From Candidatus Nealsoniibacteriota bacterium (GTDB lineage: Bacteria; Patescibacteriota; Minisyncoccia; Minisyncoccales; PWPS01), in contig PWHM01000058.1 in the NCBI GenBank assembly GCA_003554915.1, forward strand, positions 1 to 32,335: a stretch of DNA of 32,335 nt, written 5' to 3'. The notes below the pieces were generated by a model. It saw only the letters and a list, made by a program, of their open reading frames with translations. It made no database searches and had not been told where the DNA came from. Made by a program: the position numbers and the translations under genes. Shown piece by piece: positions 7,140 to 14,161 of this stretch (position 1 is the stretch's first letter; each line of letters begins with the position of its first letter).

Positions 7140-8745
7140 CCGCTTTTAAAAATCCTTTGAAAAGTGGATGAGGCTTAAGCGGTCCGGACTTAAACTCCGG
7201 ATGAAACTGAGTTCCAATAAAGAACGGATGATCTTTAAGCTCGATAATTTCAGTTAGATCACTTTCGGGATTTATTCCGGCTAATACGAGGCCGGATTTT
7301 TTTAATTCTTTCTCGTAATCATTATTTAATTCGTATCTGTGCCTATGTCGTTCTTTTATTTTTGTTTCTTTGTAAAGCTTATAAGAAGCGGTTTTTTTAT
7401 TTAATTTACAAATATAGTTTCCCAATCTCATAGTTCCTCCGAATGCACTTTCCTTTACTAACCTCTTTTGCTCTTCCATGAGGTCTATTACCGGCTCTTG
7501 ACAACTTTCATTAAATTCAGTAGAATTTGCATTTTTCAGCCCCACAACGTTTCTTGCAAACTCGATTACTGACAACTGCATTCCCAAGCAAAGCCCCAAG
7601 AAAGGGATCTTTTTTTCTCTACAGTATTTTATGGTTTTAATTTTTCCTTTCACTCCCCTACTTCCGAATCCACCCGGGACAATTATTCCGTCATAATTTT
7701 TTATTTCCGCTACTTTTTCCCGGTTTTTTTCATAATCTTCGGCAAAAATCCAGTCTATTTCAATATTAGTTTTTAAGCTCCAGGAGGCATGACGAAGTGC
7801 TTCGATTACTGAAATATATGAATCGGTTAAAGTGAAGTTGCCCGTTTCAAAGTATTTACCGACTATTCCAATTTTTACCGTTCCCTTCCTACCCTCTCTT
7901 CGTTCAAGCATTTTTCTCCAATCGGAAAGATCTTTTTTTCTCTTTTCTATTCCGAATTTTTTCAGTATCTTTTCTCCCAAATTCTCTTTTTGAAAATTAA
8001 CCGGAATGGTGTATATTGACTTAACATCGGGGGCGGAAATTACAAACTCTTTATCTATATTACAGAAATTGGATATTTTTTCTCTTCTCGGTTTGTCCAA
8101 AGGAGCTTCAGCTCTTCCCAGAATTATATCCGGTTGGATTCCGGCTTCATTTAATCTTCTGGATGCATTTTGGGTTGGTTTTGTCTTCATCTCCCCTATT
8201 GTTTTCGGAGTTGGAAGATAGCTAACCAATATAAAAAGAACCCGGTTTGGGTTTTTCAGTTTCATCATTCTGGCAGCTTCCAGAAAAAGAAGATTTTGAT
8301 ATTCTCCTATGGTTCCACCTATTTCTATAAGGGTGAAATCAGCTTTGTCTTTTTTTGCCGCTTCTTTTATTCTTCTTATCGTTTCGTTGGGTATGTCGGG
8401 AACTACTTCTACACATTTCCCATCGTATTCCAAGTTGCGTTCTTTTTCAATAACGTGTTTATATACTTTGCCCGTGGTTATATAATTTTTTTTAGTAAAC
8501 TCTTTTCCTAAAAATCTTTCATAATTGCCTATGTCTTGATCACATTCACTTCCGTCCTTGGTTACGAAGACTTCTCCGTGCTCTACCGGGTTCATTGTTC
8601 CCGCGTCAACGTTTACGTAGGGATCTATTTTAACGGCTGTCACCTCGAACCCCTTTCCTTTTAAAATCTTACCTATGGACGCGGTTGAAACTCCTTTTCC
8701 TATACCGGACATTACTCCCCCGGCAACGAATATATATCTTTTCAT
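7126..8745 (-). CDS. pyrG: CTP synthase
   Basis: This 539-residue enzyme makes CTP from UTP, ATP and glutamine. The N-terminal synthetase domain starts with FVAGGVMSGIGKG (6-18), the P-loop-like nucleotide site, and contains DPYVNVDAGTMNP (41-53) and the GEMKTKPTQ region (184-192). The C-terminal class I glutamine amidotransferase domain shows PGGFGSRG (357-364), the nucleophile Cys386 in GLCLGMQ, and His515/Glu517 in FHPEF, so ammonia production should be intact. The length is normal. It overlaps rplI by 4 nt (ATGA) and is last in a ctpA-rplI-pyrG operon. No terminator is visible at its end, which runs into rpmA tail to tail. Confidence 0.97.
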   Translation of the reverse strand: MKRYIFVAGGVMSGIGKGVSTASIGKILKGKGFEVTAVKIDPYVNVDAGTMNPVEHGEVFVTKDGSECDQDIGNYERFLGKEFTKKNYITTGKVYKHVIEKERNLEYDGKCVEVVPDIPNETIRRIKEAAKKDKADFTLIEIGGTIGEYQNLLFLEAARMMKLKNPNRVLFILVSYLPTPKTIGEMKTKPTQNASRRLNEAGIQPDIILGRAEAPLDKPRREKISNFCNIDKEFVISAPDVKSIYTIPVNFQKENLGEKILKKFGIEKRKKDLSDWRKMLERREGRKGTVKIGIVGKYFETGNFTLTDSYISVIEALRHASWSLKTNIEIDWIFAEDYEKNREKVAEIKNYDGIIVPGGFGSRGVKGKIKTIKYCREKKIPFLGLCLGMQLSVIEFARNVVGLKNANSTEFNESCQEPVIDLMEEQKRLVKESAFGGTMRLGNYICKLNKKTASYKLYKETKIKERHRHRYELNNDYEKELKKSGLVLAGINPESDLTEIIELKDHPFFIGTQFHPEFKSGPLKPHPLFKGFLKAAKEH

Positions 8746-9188
8746 TTACTTTCTTCTATTTTTATTTTTATATTGGTTTTTAAGTCGTGGTTAAATTGAA
8801 GCTCCACTTCTTTTTCGGTAAGTTGCTTTATCGGCTTATCCAACTTGACTTGTTTTTCCGAAACGTCGTAACCTTCCTTTTTTATTTTTTCACTTATTTT
8901 TTCGGAATTGATTGATTCGAAAAGTTGATTTTTTTCTCCTACTTTTGTTTCAATAATGAACTCTTTATCTTCCAGCTCGGAGATAAGTTTTTCAATTTCC
9001 TCTTTTTTCTTTTTCCTCTTTTTCTTCTCTTTCTCTTCCTTTTTCTTTAAAGCTTTAAGGTTTCCGTCGGTAGCGAGTTCAGCTTTTTTTTGAGGAAGAA
9101 GGAAGTTCTTCGCATATCCGTCGGCAACCTCTATCACTTCATATTTTTTTCCCAGTTTTTTTATATTTTCAAGTAATATAACTTTCAT
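8742..9188 (-). CDS. rplI: 50S ribosomal protein L9
   Basis: This is a 148-residue protein. The N-terminal domain MKVILLENIKKLGKKYEVIE and DGYAKNFLLPQKKAELAT are the bL9 signature. A long Lys/Glu helix (about 42-75) links to the C-terminal rRNA-binding domain. The connecting helix is unusually lysine-rich (EEKEKKKRKKKKEEIEK). It lies between ctpA (4-nt gap) and pyrG (4-nt overlap), not beside rpsF/rpsR as in many bacteria. Some CPR lineages are known to lack L9, so its presence helps to narrow the lineage. Confidence 0.93.
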   Translation of the reverse strand: MKVILLENIKKLGKKYEVIEVADGYAKNFLLPQKKAELATDGNLKALKKKEEKEKKKRKKKKEEIEKLISELEDKEFIIETKVGEKNQLFESINSEKISEKIKKEGYDVSEKQVKLDKPIKQLTEKEVELQFNHDLKTNIKIKIEESK

Positions 9189-9192
9189 AATT

Positions 9193-10359
9193 TTAGTTAC
9201 TTAAGAGTAATTCAATTGCTTTGTCCAATTGAGGATCTCGGTCCTCTTCAAAGTCTTCCATACTTAATTCGACCTCGTAGTCGGGGACTATCCCCTTATC
9301 GGTGATAAGTACATCTCCCGGAGTCACCCAGTTTGATATTGTTACTTTTAAGTTGGACATATCGGAAAGATTGACCATTGTTTGGATTGACCCCTTTCCG
9401 AAAGAGGTTTGTCCTACTATTTTTGCATCTCTATGGTACCTTAAGGCTCCGGCCAATATTTCCGAAGCTGATGCCGATCCCTCGTTTATCAATATAACTA
9501 ATTCGTGATCAAAAGTTACCGAACTTCCTCCGGCTTTATAGGTTTCTTTTATTTCTCCGTCGGCCTCCTGACTTTTGACAATCACATCCCCTCTTTCCAA
9601 GAAAAATTCGGCCACTTCCAGGGCGGAATCCAATGCTCCGCCGGGATTGTTTCTCATATCCAAGATCATTTTGTTGGCCGGTGAAGCAGTAATTTCAGGC
9701 ACCATTTCGTTGAATTCATTTATGAGATCATGGTGGAAATAATGAATTTTTAAATAAGCTATATCATTTTCCATAAGCTCCCAATCCACTGACGGAATCT
9801 GAATTTCCGCTCTTTCCAATTCAAATTCGTGAGTTTCTCGATTTCTTCCTATAACCAGAGTGACGAGAGTGCCTTCCTCACCCCTCATCAGATTAACCGC
9901 TTCCTCCAAGGTCATATCAATGGTTGATTCTCCATCAATCTCCAATATTAAATCTCCGGCTCTCAAGCCGGCTCTGCTTGCCGGGGTTCCTTCTATGGGA
10001 GATATTACCTGCAAGTTTCCGTCTCGAATACCAACTTCCATTCCCACTCCTTCATAGTAACCGGACACGTCTTCTAAGAACTTTCTACTTTCTTCACGAT
10101 TATAAAATCTGGTATGAGGATCTTCTAAAGAATTAAGCATTCCCTTGATAGCTCCGTGAACTACCCTCTCTCCATCTATTTCATCCGGATTAACGTAGGT
10201 TTGGTTTAATCGATTGTATGCCTCCCAAAAAAGTGAAAAATCTATTTCTTCGTCCGGTTGAGTTATCTTCGCTTCTTCGTATCCAATATAATAACCCGAG
10301 GCGAATATCAGCCCCAAAACAGCTAAAATTAATACGAATTTTGTTATTTTCTTTTGCAT
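9193..10359 (-). CDS. ctpA: S41 carboxyl-terminal processing protease
   Basis: This is a 388-residue CtpA/Prc-type serine protease acting outside the membrane. A signal anchor covers about 7-25 (FVLILAVLGLIFASGYYIGY). The PDZ domain spans about 100-175 (YYEGVGMEVG; GTPASRAGLRAGDLILEIDG). The S41 core includes ILDMRNNPGGALDSALEVA (232-250). The Ser-Lys dyad is Ser297 in EGSASASEIL and Lys322 in SFGKGSIQ, with Gln326 four residues on as in Prc. All catalytic residues are present. It is first in the operon with rplI and pyrG. The promoter upstream is so close that the mRNA leader should be only about 5 nt. Confidence 0.94.
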   Translation of the reverse strand: MQKKITKFVLILAVLGLIFASGYYIGYEEAKITQPDEEIDFSLFWEAYNRLNQTYVNPDEIDGERVVHGAIKGMLNSLEDPHTRFYNREESRKFLEDVSGYYEGVGMEVGIRDGNLQVISPIEGTPASRAGLRAGDLILEIDGESTIDMTLEEAVNLMRGEEGTLVTLVIGRNRETHEFELERAEIQIPSVDWELMENDIAYLKIHYFHHDLINEFNEMVPEITASPANKMILDMRNNPGGALDSALEVAEFFLERGDVIVKSQEADGEIKETYKAGGSSVTFDHELVILINEGSASASEILAGALRYHRDAKIVGQTSFGKGSIQTMVNLSDMSNLKVTISNWVTPGDVLITDKGIVPDYEVELSMEDFEEDRDPQLDKAIELLLSN

Positions 10360-10370
10360 ACACTTTTAAA

Positions 10371-10399
10371 ATAATAGCACATTAAACCCGATTATTCAA
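10371..10399 (-). promoter_or_regulatory. Promoter of ctpA-rplI-pyrG (near-leaderless)
   Basis: On the - strand TTGAAT (10394-10399), a 17-nt spacer and TATTAT (10371-10376) preceded by TG (extended -10). Transcription should start near 10364, about 5 nt before the ctpA ATG. The -35 box abuts the U-tract of the terminator just upstream. Confidence 0.65.
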
Positions 10400-10427
10400 A
10401 AAATAAAGACCCGAAACTAATCGGATC
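10400..10427 (-). terminator. Rho-independent terminator of the methylthiotransferase operon
   Basis: On the - strand GATCCG pairs with CGGGTC (10422-10427 with 10408-10413; one G-U pair) around an 8-nt loop. It is followed by a T-rich run, TTTATTTTTT. The stop codon of the 59-aa gene lies inside the loop. Confidence 0.6.
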
Positions 10428-10596
10428 TCTTTTTATGTTTGAGTCTTTCCTTACATCTTTTACAGTTATGTCCCTCCTTGCCCAAATGATATTTACTCCA
10501 CGTTGTCAATAAACAATCTGCATCTCCGGATAAGATCCTCTCAATCTCTTTTTTACTCAGATGCCTCCAACTTCTTTCATCTTCTATTTGCATCAT
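10417..10596 (-). CDS. Small Cys/His protein (59 aa), possible zinc binder
   Basis: I do not recognise this protein. It begins MMQIEDERSWRHLSKKEIER and ends in a basic tail. Cys28, His37, His43, Cys45 and Cys48 (GHNCKRCKERL) are candidate metal ligands, and the net positive charge would suit nucleic-acid binding. It overlaps the end of the preceding gene by 20 nt, so it is probably translationally coupled. AAGGAG lies immediately before the first ATG and 3 nt before the second ATG (10593), so the exact start is uncertain. It is last in the operon, directly before a terminator. Coding status rests on the overlap, the composition and the terminator placement. Confidence 0.6.
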   Translation of the reverse strand: MMQIEDERSWRHLSKKEIERILSGDADCLLTTWSKYHLGKEGHNCKRCKERLKHKKRSD

Positions 10597-11533
10597 CTCC
10601 TTTTGTTGCCTTATTAGTGTAACTTTTTACTCCTTTTAAAACTCGGTCATTTTTTTGAGTTTGACTGCAAACGGACTCCTTCATCTCATCTGAATTTTCA
10701 ATTTTCTTTATTATTATACTTATTTTGTCTATTTCGTCAAGTAACTCCTCTTTTACCTCCCCGCTATTCGCTTTATACATTTCAAGTTGACTTTTGATTT
10801 GTTCTAAAAATACTTTTTTAATCGGGCTATGGACTATGGACTCCATTTTATCTTGCGCTTGATGGAAGTCTTTATTTCTAAGGTTTAAATATTCAGCAAA
10901 ATCTTCAAATACTTTATTTGCGTTTTTGGGCCCCAAACCGACAATTGCCGGAATAATGTTTTTGAGTGGCCCACGCTGATTTTTTCCGTTTTCATCTTCA
11001 AAAACGGAACGGAAATATTTAACTTGAAAGTTTTCATGGGGGTTGGTCATTCTACGATAGCATCTGTGCATTTTTTCTCTTATACCTTTTGTATGAAGAG
11101 AAGCGTCTATTCCCAGAGCTAAGCTTTCTATTGAATCGGAGGTTTTGAATTCCACTATTAAATCTACACCGTTTATCACGTCATCAAATTCGGTTGTTCT
11201 TTGGGCCGCTACTTCTATATCTTCAGTTTCGAACCATTGCTCCAGAAGATAAGTCATTACTATTTCCATAGCTTCTCCTCGTTCGTTCGATTTTTCCATT
11301 TCTTTTTTTTCAGCACCCGTCTTTTCCATGCTTTTTTCGATTCTCTTGTGGGCAATTTTCAAGAGTTGTTCATCTTCCTTTATTTCATCCTTGTCGTAAC
11401 CGAAATTTTCAAAGTAATCTAATTTTTTCCGTTCTCCCGGACCACCCTCCTTAGCATCCTTGGTGATCCATTTTACGGTTTGGTCCATACTTGTTCGACT
11501 TAATTCAAAGCTTTTTTCCGGACTATTGAACAT
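10577..11533 (-). CDS. Uncharacterised protein with a PD-(D/E)XK nuclease-like core
   Basis: This is a 318-residue soluble, highly charged protein. Residues 84-130 resemble the PD-(D/E)XK nuclease fold. There is a helix with glutamates (NERGEAMEIVMTYLLEQWF, 83-101), then a beta hairpin carrying Asp124, Glu128 and Lys130 in NGVDLIVEFK, that is D-x3-E-x-K. The following segment (SLALGIDASLH) could be the next helix. The rest is helical, with a middle IPAIVGLGPKNANKVFEDF (194-212) and a charged C-terminus. No nuclease subfamily can be named. The start overlaps the methylthiotransferase stop by 11 nt, and the 59-aa gene overlaps its end, so three genes are coupled. Nuclease function is inference from the motif. 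Confidence 0.75.
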   Translation of the reverse strand: MFNSPEKSFELSRTSMDQTVKWITKDAKEGGPGERKKLDYFENFGYDKDEIKEDEQLLKIAHKRIEKSMEKTGAEKKEMEKSNERGEAMEIVMTYLLEQWFETEDIEVAAQRTTEFDDVINGVDLIVEFKTSDSIESLALGIDASLHTKGIREKMHRCYRRMTNPHENFQVKYFRSVFEDENGKNQRGPLKNIIPAIVGLGPKNANKVFEDFAEYLNLRNKDFHQAQDKMESIVHSPIKKVFLEQIKSQLEMYKANSGEVKEELLDEIDKISIIIKKIENSDEMKESVCSQTQKNDRVLKGVKSYTNKATKGDDANRR

Positions 11534-12764
11534 TTCTTCCTATTAAATAATTATGTTTAAAATCCACTATTTTTATTTTTGCTATTTCCCCTACTTTACC
11601 TTCGGACAAGACTACCGCTTTGCCGTTTGGCAGCCTTCCGAGCATGCTTTTATTTTTCCCCTTTCTGACTATTAGGGTTTTGAAGATTTGCCCCTTCACT
11701 TTTTTATTATCATTTAATCTGATCTTTTTTGCAAGCTTAGTCACCTTTCTCGACCTTTCCTTTTTTATTTTGCTGGGCATGTCTTTCAGCTTTGCCGCTT
11801 CGGTTTTTGGTCTTTCCGAATAGCGTGTAATGTTTATTATATGTGGTTTGGTTTCCTCTATCAGATTGACGGTTTTTTGAAAGTCATTTTCCGTTTCAGT
11901 GGGAAAACCGACGATTATATCCGTAGAAAGTAAAGGATTTTTTAGCTTGCTTTTTATTTTTCCAACCATTTTCTTGAATTCACTTACGGAATGTTTCCTA
12001 TTCATATCCTTTAAAACTTTCTCACTTCCGGATTGAACCGGGAGGTGGATAAAATTATACAGTTTTTCACTTTCAAAAAGATCCAAAAAGTCATCGAAAA
12101 ACTTGTTTACATGCCCGGGATTCATCATCCCCAATTTTAACCTGAAGTCCTCATTAAGATTTAGAAGCCCCCTTATTAAATCAATGATCATCGGTTCCCC
12201 GGACTCCATTCCGTAAACTCCCAAATCCTGTGATGTTAGCTGAATCTCTTTTTTGCCGCTTTTTAATACTTGCTTTGCTTTTTCCATTATTTCTTTTTTC
12301 GGATAGCTTCTCAATTTTCCACGAGCTAATTTTGCGCTGCAATAGCTGCAACTTCCCAAACAGCCGGTCGATATGGGTATGATTGCCGACGTGCTTTTCG
12401 GATTTGTCAATGCGGGAATTCCATTTATGTTTTTCCCCTCTGTTTTAAAAAGTTGAGATATTTTATTTGAAAAGTCGATTGGATCGTTGCCGACAATTGA
12501 CAGGTCGGCCAAACTCTTTACTTCCGGATTGATTGCAGGCAAACATCCGGTAACTACTACTTTTTTTCCTTTTTTCTTTTGTTTTTTAATTTCCTTTATT
12601 ATCTTTCTTTCCGTTTTGTCTATAACTCCACAGGTATTCAAAATAACGACTCTCGCCTTTTTTTCAGAAGCTTTTTGAAAACTTTCGGGAAGAGCTCTTA
12701 TCAGCCCGTCGGTTTCCGCTTGATTCAGTTTACAGCCGTAGGTTTTTATTAAATATGTTTTCAT
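11523..12764 (-). CDS. tRNA A37 methylthiotransferase of the archaeal/eukaryotic e-MtaB (CDKAL1-like) type
   Basis: This 413-residue radical-SAM enzyme adds a methylthio group to A37 of tRNA. First-cluster cysteines are Cys11 (TYGCKLNQAETDG), Cys45 (LNTCGV) and Cys74 (VTGCLPAINPE). Radical-SAM cysteines are Cys135, Cys139 and Cys142 (GCLGSCSYC). A TRAM-like domain ends the protein (about 350-413). The blocks SAKLARGKLRSYP, KEIQLTSQDLGVYG, LGMMNPGHV and YSERPKTEAAKLKDMP resemble archaeal/eukaryotic e-MtaB, which forms ms2t6A on tRNA-Lys(UUU), rather than bacterial MiaB. A tRNA-Lys(UUU) gene lies 42 nt upstream on the same strand. The Shine-Dalgarno GGAGG (12774-12778), 9 nt before the ATG, sits in the 3' arm of a hairpin in that gap. 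MiaB or bacterial MtaB are less likely alternatives. Confidence 0.88.
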   Translation of the reverse strand: MKTYLIKTYGCKLNQAETDGLIRALPESFQKASEKKARVVILNTCGVIDKTERKIIKEIKKQKKKGKKVVVTGCLPAINPEVKSLADLSIVGNDPIDFSNKISQLFKTEGKNINGIPALTNPKSTSAIIPISTGCLGSCSYCSAKLARGKLRSYPKKEIMEKAKQVLKSGKKEIQLTSQDLGVYGMESGEPMIIDLIRGLLNLNEDFRLKLGMMNPGHVNKFFDDFLDLFESEKLYNFIHLPVQSGSEKVLKDMNRKHSVSEFKKMVGKIKSKLKNPLLSTDIIVGFPTETENDFQKTVNLIEETKPHIINITRYSERPKTEAAKLKDMPSKIKKERSRKVTKLAKKIRLNDNKKVKGQIFKTLIVRKGKNKSMLGRLPNGKAVVLSEGKVGEIAKIKIVDFKHNYLIGRNVQ

Positions 12765-12772
12765 TTTTTAAA

Positions 12773-12794
12773 ACCTCCCGTTTTTTGGGGAGGT
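12773..12794 (-). promoter_or_regulatory. Hairpin between tRNA-Lys and methylthiotransferase; contains the latter's SD
   Basis: On the - strand ACCTCCC (12788-12794) and GGGAGGT (12773-12779) form a perfect 7-bp stem around an 8-nt loop. It is followed only by TTTTAAAAA, so it is a weak terminator at best. The 3' arm is the Shine-Dalgarno of the downstream gene, which would be hidden when the stem forms. No promoter is visible in the 42-nt gap, so the downstream gene may depend on read-through from the tRNA. Confidence 0.6.
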
Positions 12795-12806
12795 CGCTAC
12801 AAATTG

Positions 12807-12879
12807 TGCGTCCGGAAGGATTCGAACCCTCGACCTTCTCCTTAAAAGGGAGCTGCTCTACCAACTGAGCTACGGACGC
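12807..12879 (-). tRNA. tRNA-Lys, anticodon UUU
   Basis: A complete 73-nt cloverleaf can be drawn by hand on the - strand. The acceptor stem is GCGTCCG with CGGACGC. T8-A9 follow, then D stem GCTC/GAGC with loop AGTTGGTA, anticodon loop CTTTTAA (anticodon at 12844-12846), a 5-nt variable loop AGGTC, and T stem GAGGG/CCTTC around TTCGAAT. Discriminator A73 follows. CCA is not encoded. The outermost anticodon-stem pair is a G-A mismatch. A37 is present, as needed for t6A-type modification. It stands in line with, and 42 nt before, the gene for a probable A37-modifying enzyme. Confidence 0.96.
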
Positions 12880-12893
12880 ATCAGACTACACTT

Positions 12894-12921
12894 ATTTTAC
12901 AAAAATTAGGAAGAATGTAAA
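12894..12921 (-). promoter_or_regulatory. Promoter of tRNA-Lys
   Basis: On the - strand TTTACA (12916-12921), a 16-nt spacer and TAAAAT (12894-12899). Predicted start is about 8 nt before the mature tRNA 5' end. It abuts the U-tract of the dnaJ terminator. Confidence 0.5.
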
Positions 12922-12953
12922 GAAAAAAATCGGGAGAGCGAATCTCTCCCGAT
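12922..12953 (-). terminator. Rho-independent terminator of the heat-shock operon
   Basis: A perfect 10-bp stem, ATCGGGAGAG with CTCTCCCGAT (12929-12938 and 12944-12953), has a 5-nt loop. On the - strand it is followed by seven T. It lies 53 nt after the dnaJ stop. Confidence 0.85.
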
Positions 12954-13006
12954 AAAAAGGTCTTTAAAGTGTATTAATTATATAACCTATTGTTTTTTTT
13001 GTCAAA

Positions 13007-14098
13007 TCAAAGCCCCTCATTACTTAAATTGTTAAGAGCTTCCTTTTGTTTTTTAGTCAACTTCTGAGGAACTTCAATCGTTAATTTTACATACATATCT
13101 CCTCTTTTATATCCGGAAAGTTGAGGCATTCCTTTTCCGGAAAGCTTTAGCTTTTTCCCCGGCTTCGATCCTTTGGGGATCTTTAGTTTTACTTTTTTAA
13201 TTTCCCCCTTCTTATTAAAAGCGGGAACTTTAATCGTTCCTCCCATTGCGGCTTTGCTGAAAGATATTTCCGCTTCATGATAAAGATCCATTCCGTCTCG
13301 CTCGAACAAGTTATTTTTTTCAACTTCTACGTTCACTAAAAGGTCACCGGGTGGAGAGTTTTTCTCTCCGGCGTGACCTTTGGAGGAGACTCGTAAGGTT
13401 TGTCCACTGCTTATTCCGGCCGGTATTTCAAAGCTCACCTTTTCAATTGACTCCACCCACCCCTTTCCTTTACATTTAGGACATTCATTTTCGGGGATTT
13501 CTCCGGATCCTTGGCACTTGTTACAGGTTACAACTTGCGCAAAAGTTCCAAAAAAGGTCTTTCTTTTTTCTTTGCGCTTGCCTTGTCCGTTACATTGCGA
13601 ACAAGTTTTCATTTTTTTGTTCTTGGCCCCGGTTCCATTGCAAGCCTTACAATTATTTTTCTTTTTCAGAGATTTGTTCTTTTTAACTCCGGTGAAAGCT
13701 TCCGCTAAACTTATCTTTAATTTAATTCGTATATCCGCTCCTTTTCTCCCTTGAGCTTTTGAAGATTGTCTTCCGAAACCACCACCGAAAATACCTCCGA
13801 ATATATCACCCAAATCATCAAAATCAAAATCAGTTTGATTGAAATCACCTTGATGAGCCCCTTGAAAACCACCGAAGCCGGCGCCCCGATTGGTGCCCGC
13901 TTTTCCGTATCTGTCATATTGCCCTCTTTTATCTTCATCGGAGAGAACTTGGTAGGCCTCATTTATCTTTTTGAATTTTTCTTCGTCCCCACCTTTGTCC
14001 GGGTGGTGCTTATGGGCCAATTTTCTGTAAGCTTTCTTTATCTCTTCTTGGCCGGCATCTTTGGAGACGCCTAATATGTTATAGTAATCTTCACTCAT
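13007..14098 (-). CDS. dnaJ: Chaperone protein DnaJ
   Basis: This is a 363-residue type I J-domain co-chaperone. The J domain (1-65) carries His-Pro-Asp at 32-34, which triggers DnaK ATP hydrolysis. A Gly/Phe-rich linker follows (about 66-115). The zinc-binding domain has all four CxxCxGxG repeats, at Cys150/153, 166/169, 192/195 and 206/209. The two beta-barrel substrate-binding regions run to the end, and the C-terminal dimerisation part is slightly short compared with the ~375 usual. It is last in the hrcA-grpE-dnaK-dnaJ operon, with a hairpin between it and dnaK and a strong terminator after it. It works with DnaK and GrpE in protein folding. Confidence 0.97.
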   Translation of the reverse strand: MSEDYYNILGVSKDAGQEEIKKAYRKLAHKHHPDKGGDEEKFKKINEAYQVLSDEDKRGQYDRYGKAGTNRGAGFGGFQGAHQGDFNQTDFDFDDLGDIFGGIFGGGFGRQSSKAQGRKGADIRIKLKISLAEAFTGVKKNKSLKKKNNCKACNGTGAKNKKMKTCSQCNGQGKRKEKRKTFFGTFAQVVTCNKCQGSGEIPENECPKCKGKGWVESIEKVSFEIPAGISSGQTLRVSSKGHAGEKNSPPGDLLVNVEVEKNNLFERDGMDLYHEAEISFSKAAMGGTIKVPAFNKKGEIKKVKLKIPKGSKPGKKLKLSGKGMPQLSGYKRGDMYVKLTIEVPQKLTKKQKEALNNLSNEGL

Positions 14099-14117
14099 AA
14101 CTCATAAATTAATAATC

Positions 14118-14151
14118 CGAAAGCCCCCTTAAAATTTTCCGGGGGCTTTCG
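14118..14151 (-). terminator. Strong hairpin between dnaK and dnaJ (attenuator or processing stem)
   Basis: Perfect 11-bp stem CGAAAGCCCCC with GGGGGCTTTCG (14118-14128, 14141-14151) around a 12-nt loop. On the - strand it is followed by GATTATTAATTT rather than a clean T run, so termination would be partial. It may lower dnaJ expression relative to dnaK, or protect the dnaK mRNA 3' end. Confidence 0.5.
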
Positions 14152-14161
14152 AGCTTTTAGT

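Noticed and set aside
13380..13754. + strand open frames across dnaJ (and similar ones across dnaK, the transporter and the propeller)
   Set aside because: They mirror strongly conserved genes on the other strand and have no recognisable domain or start signal.
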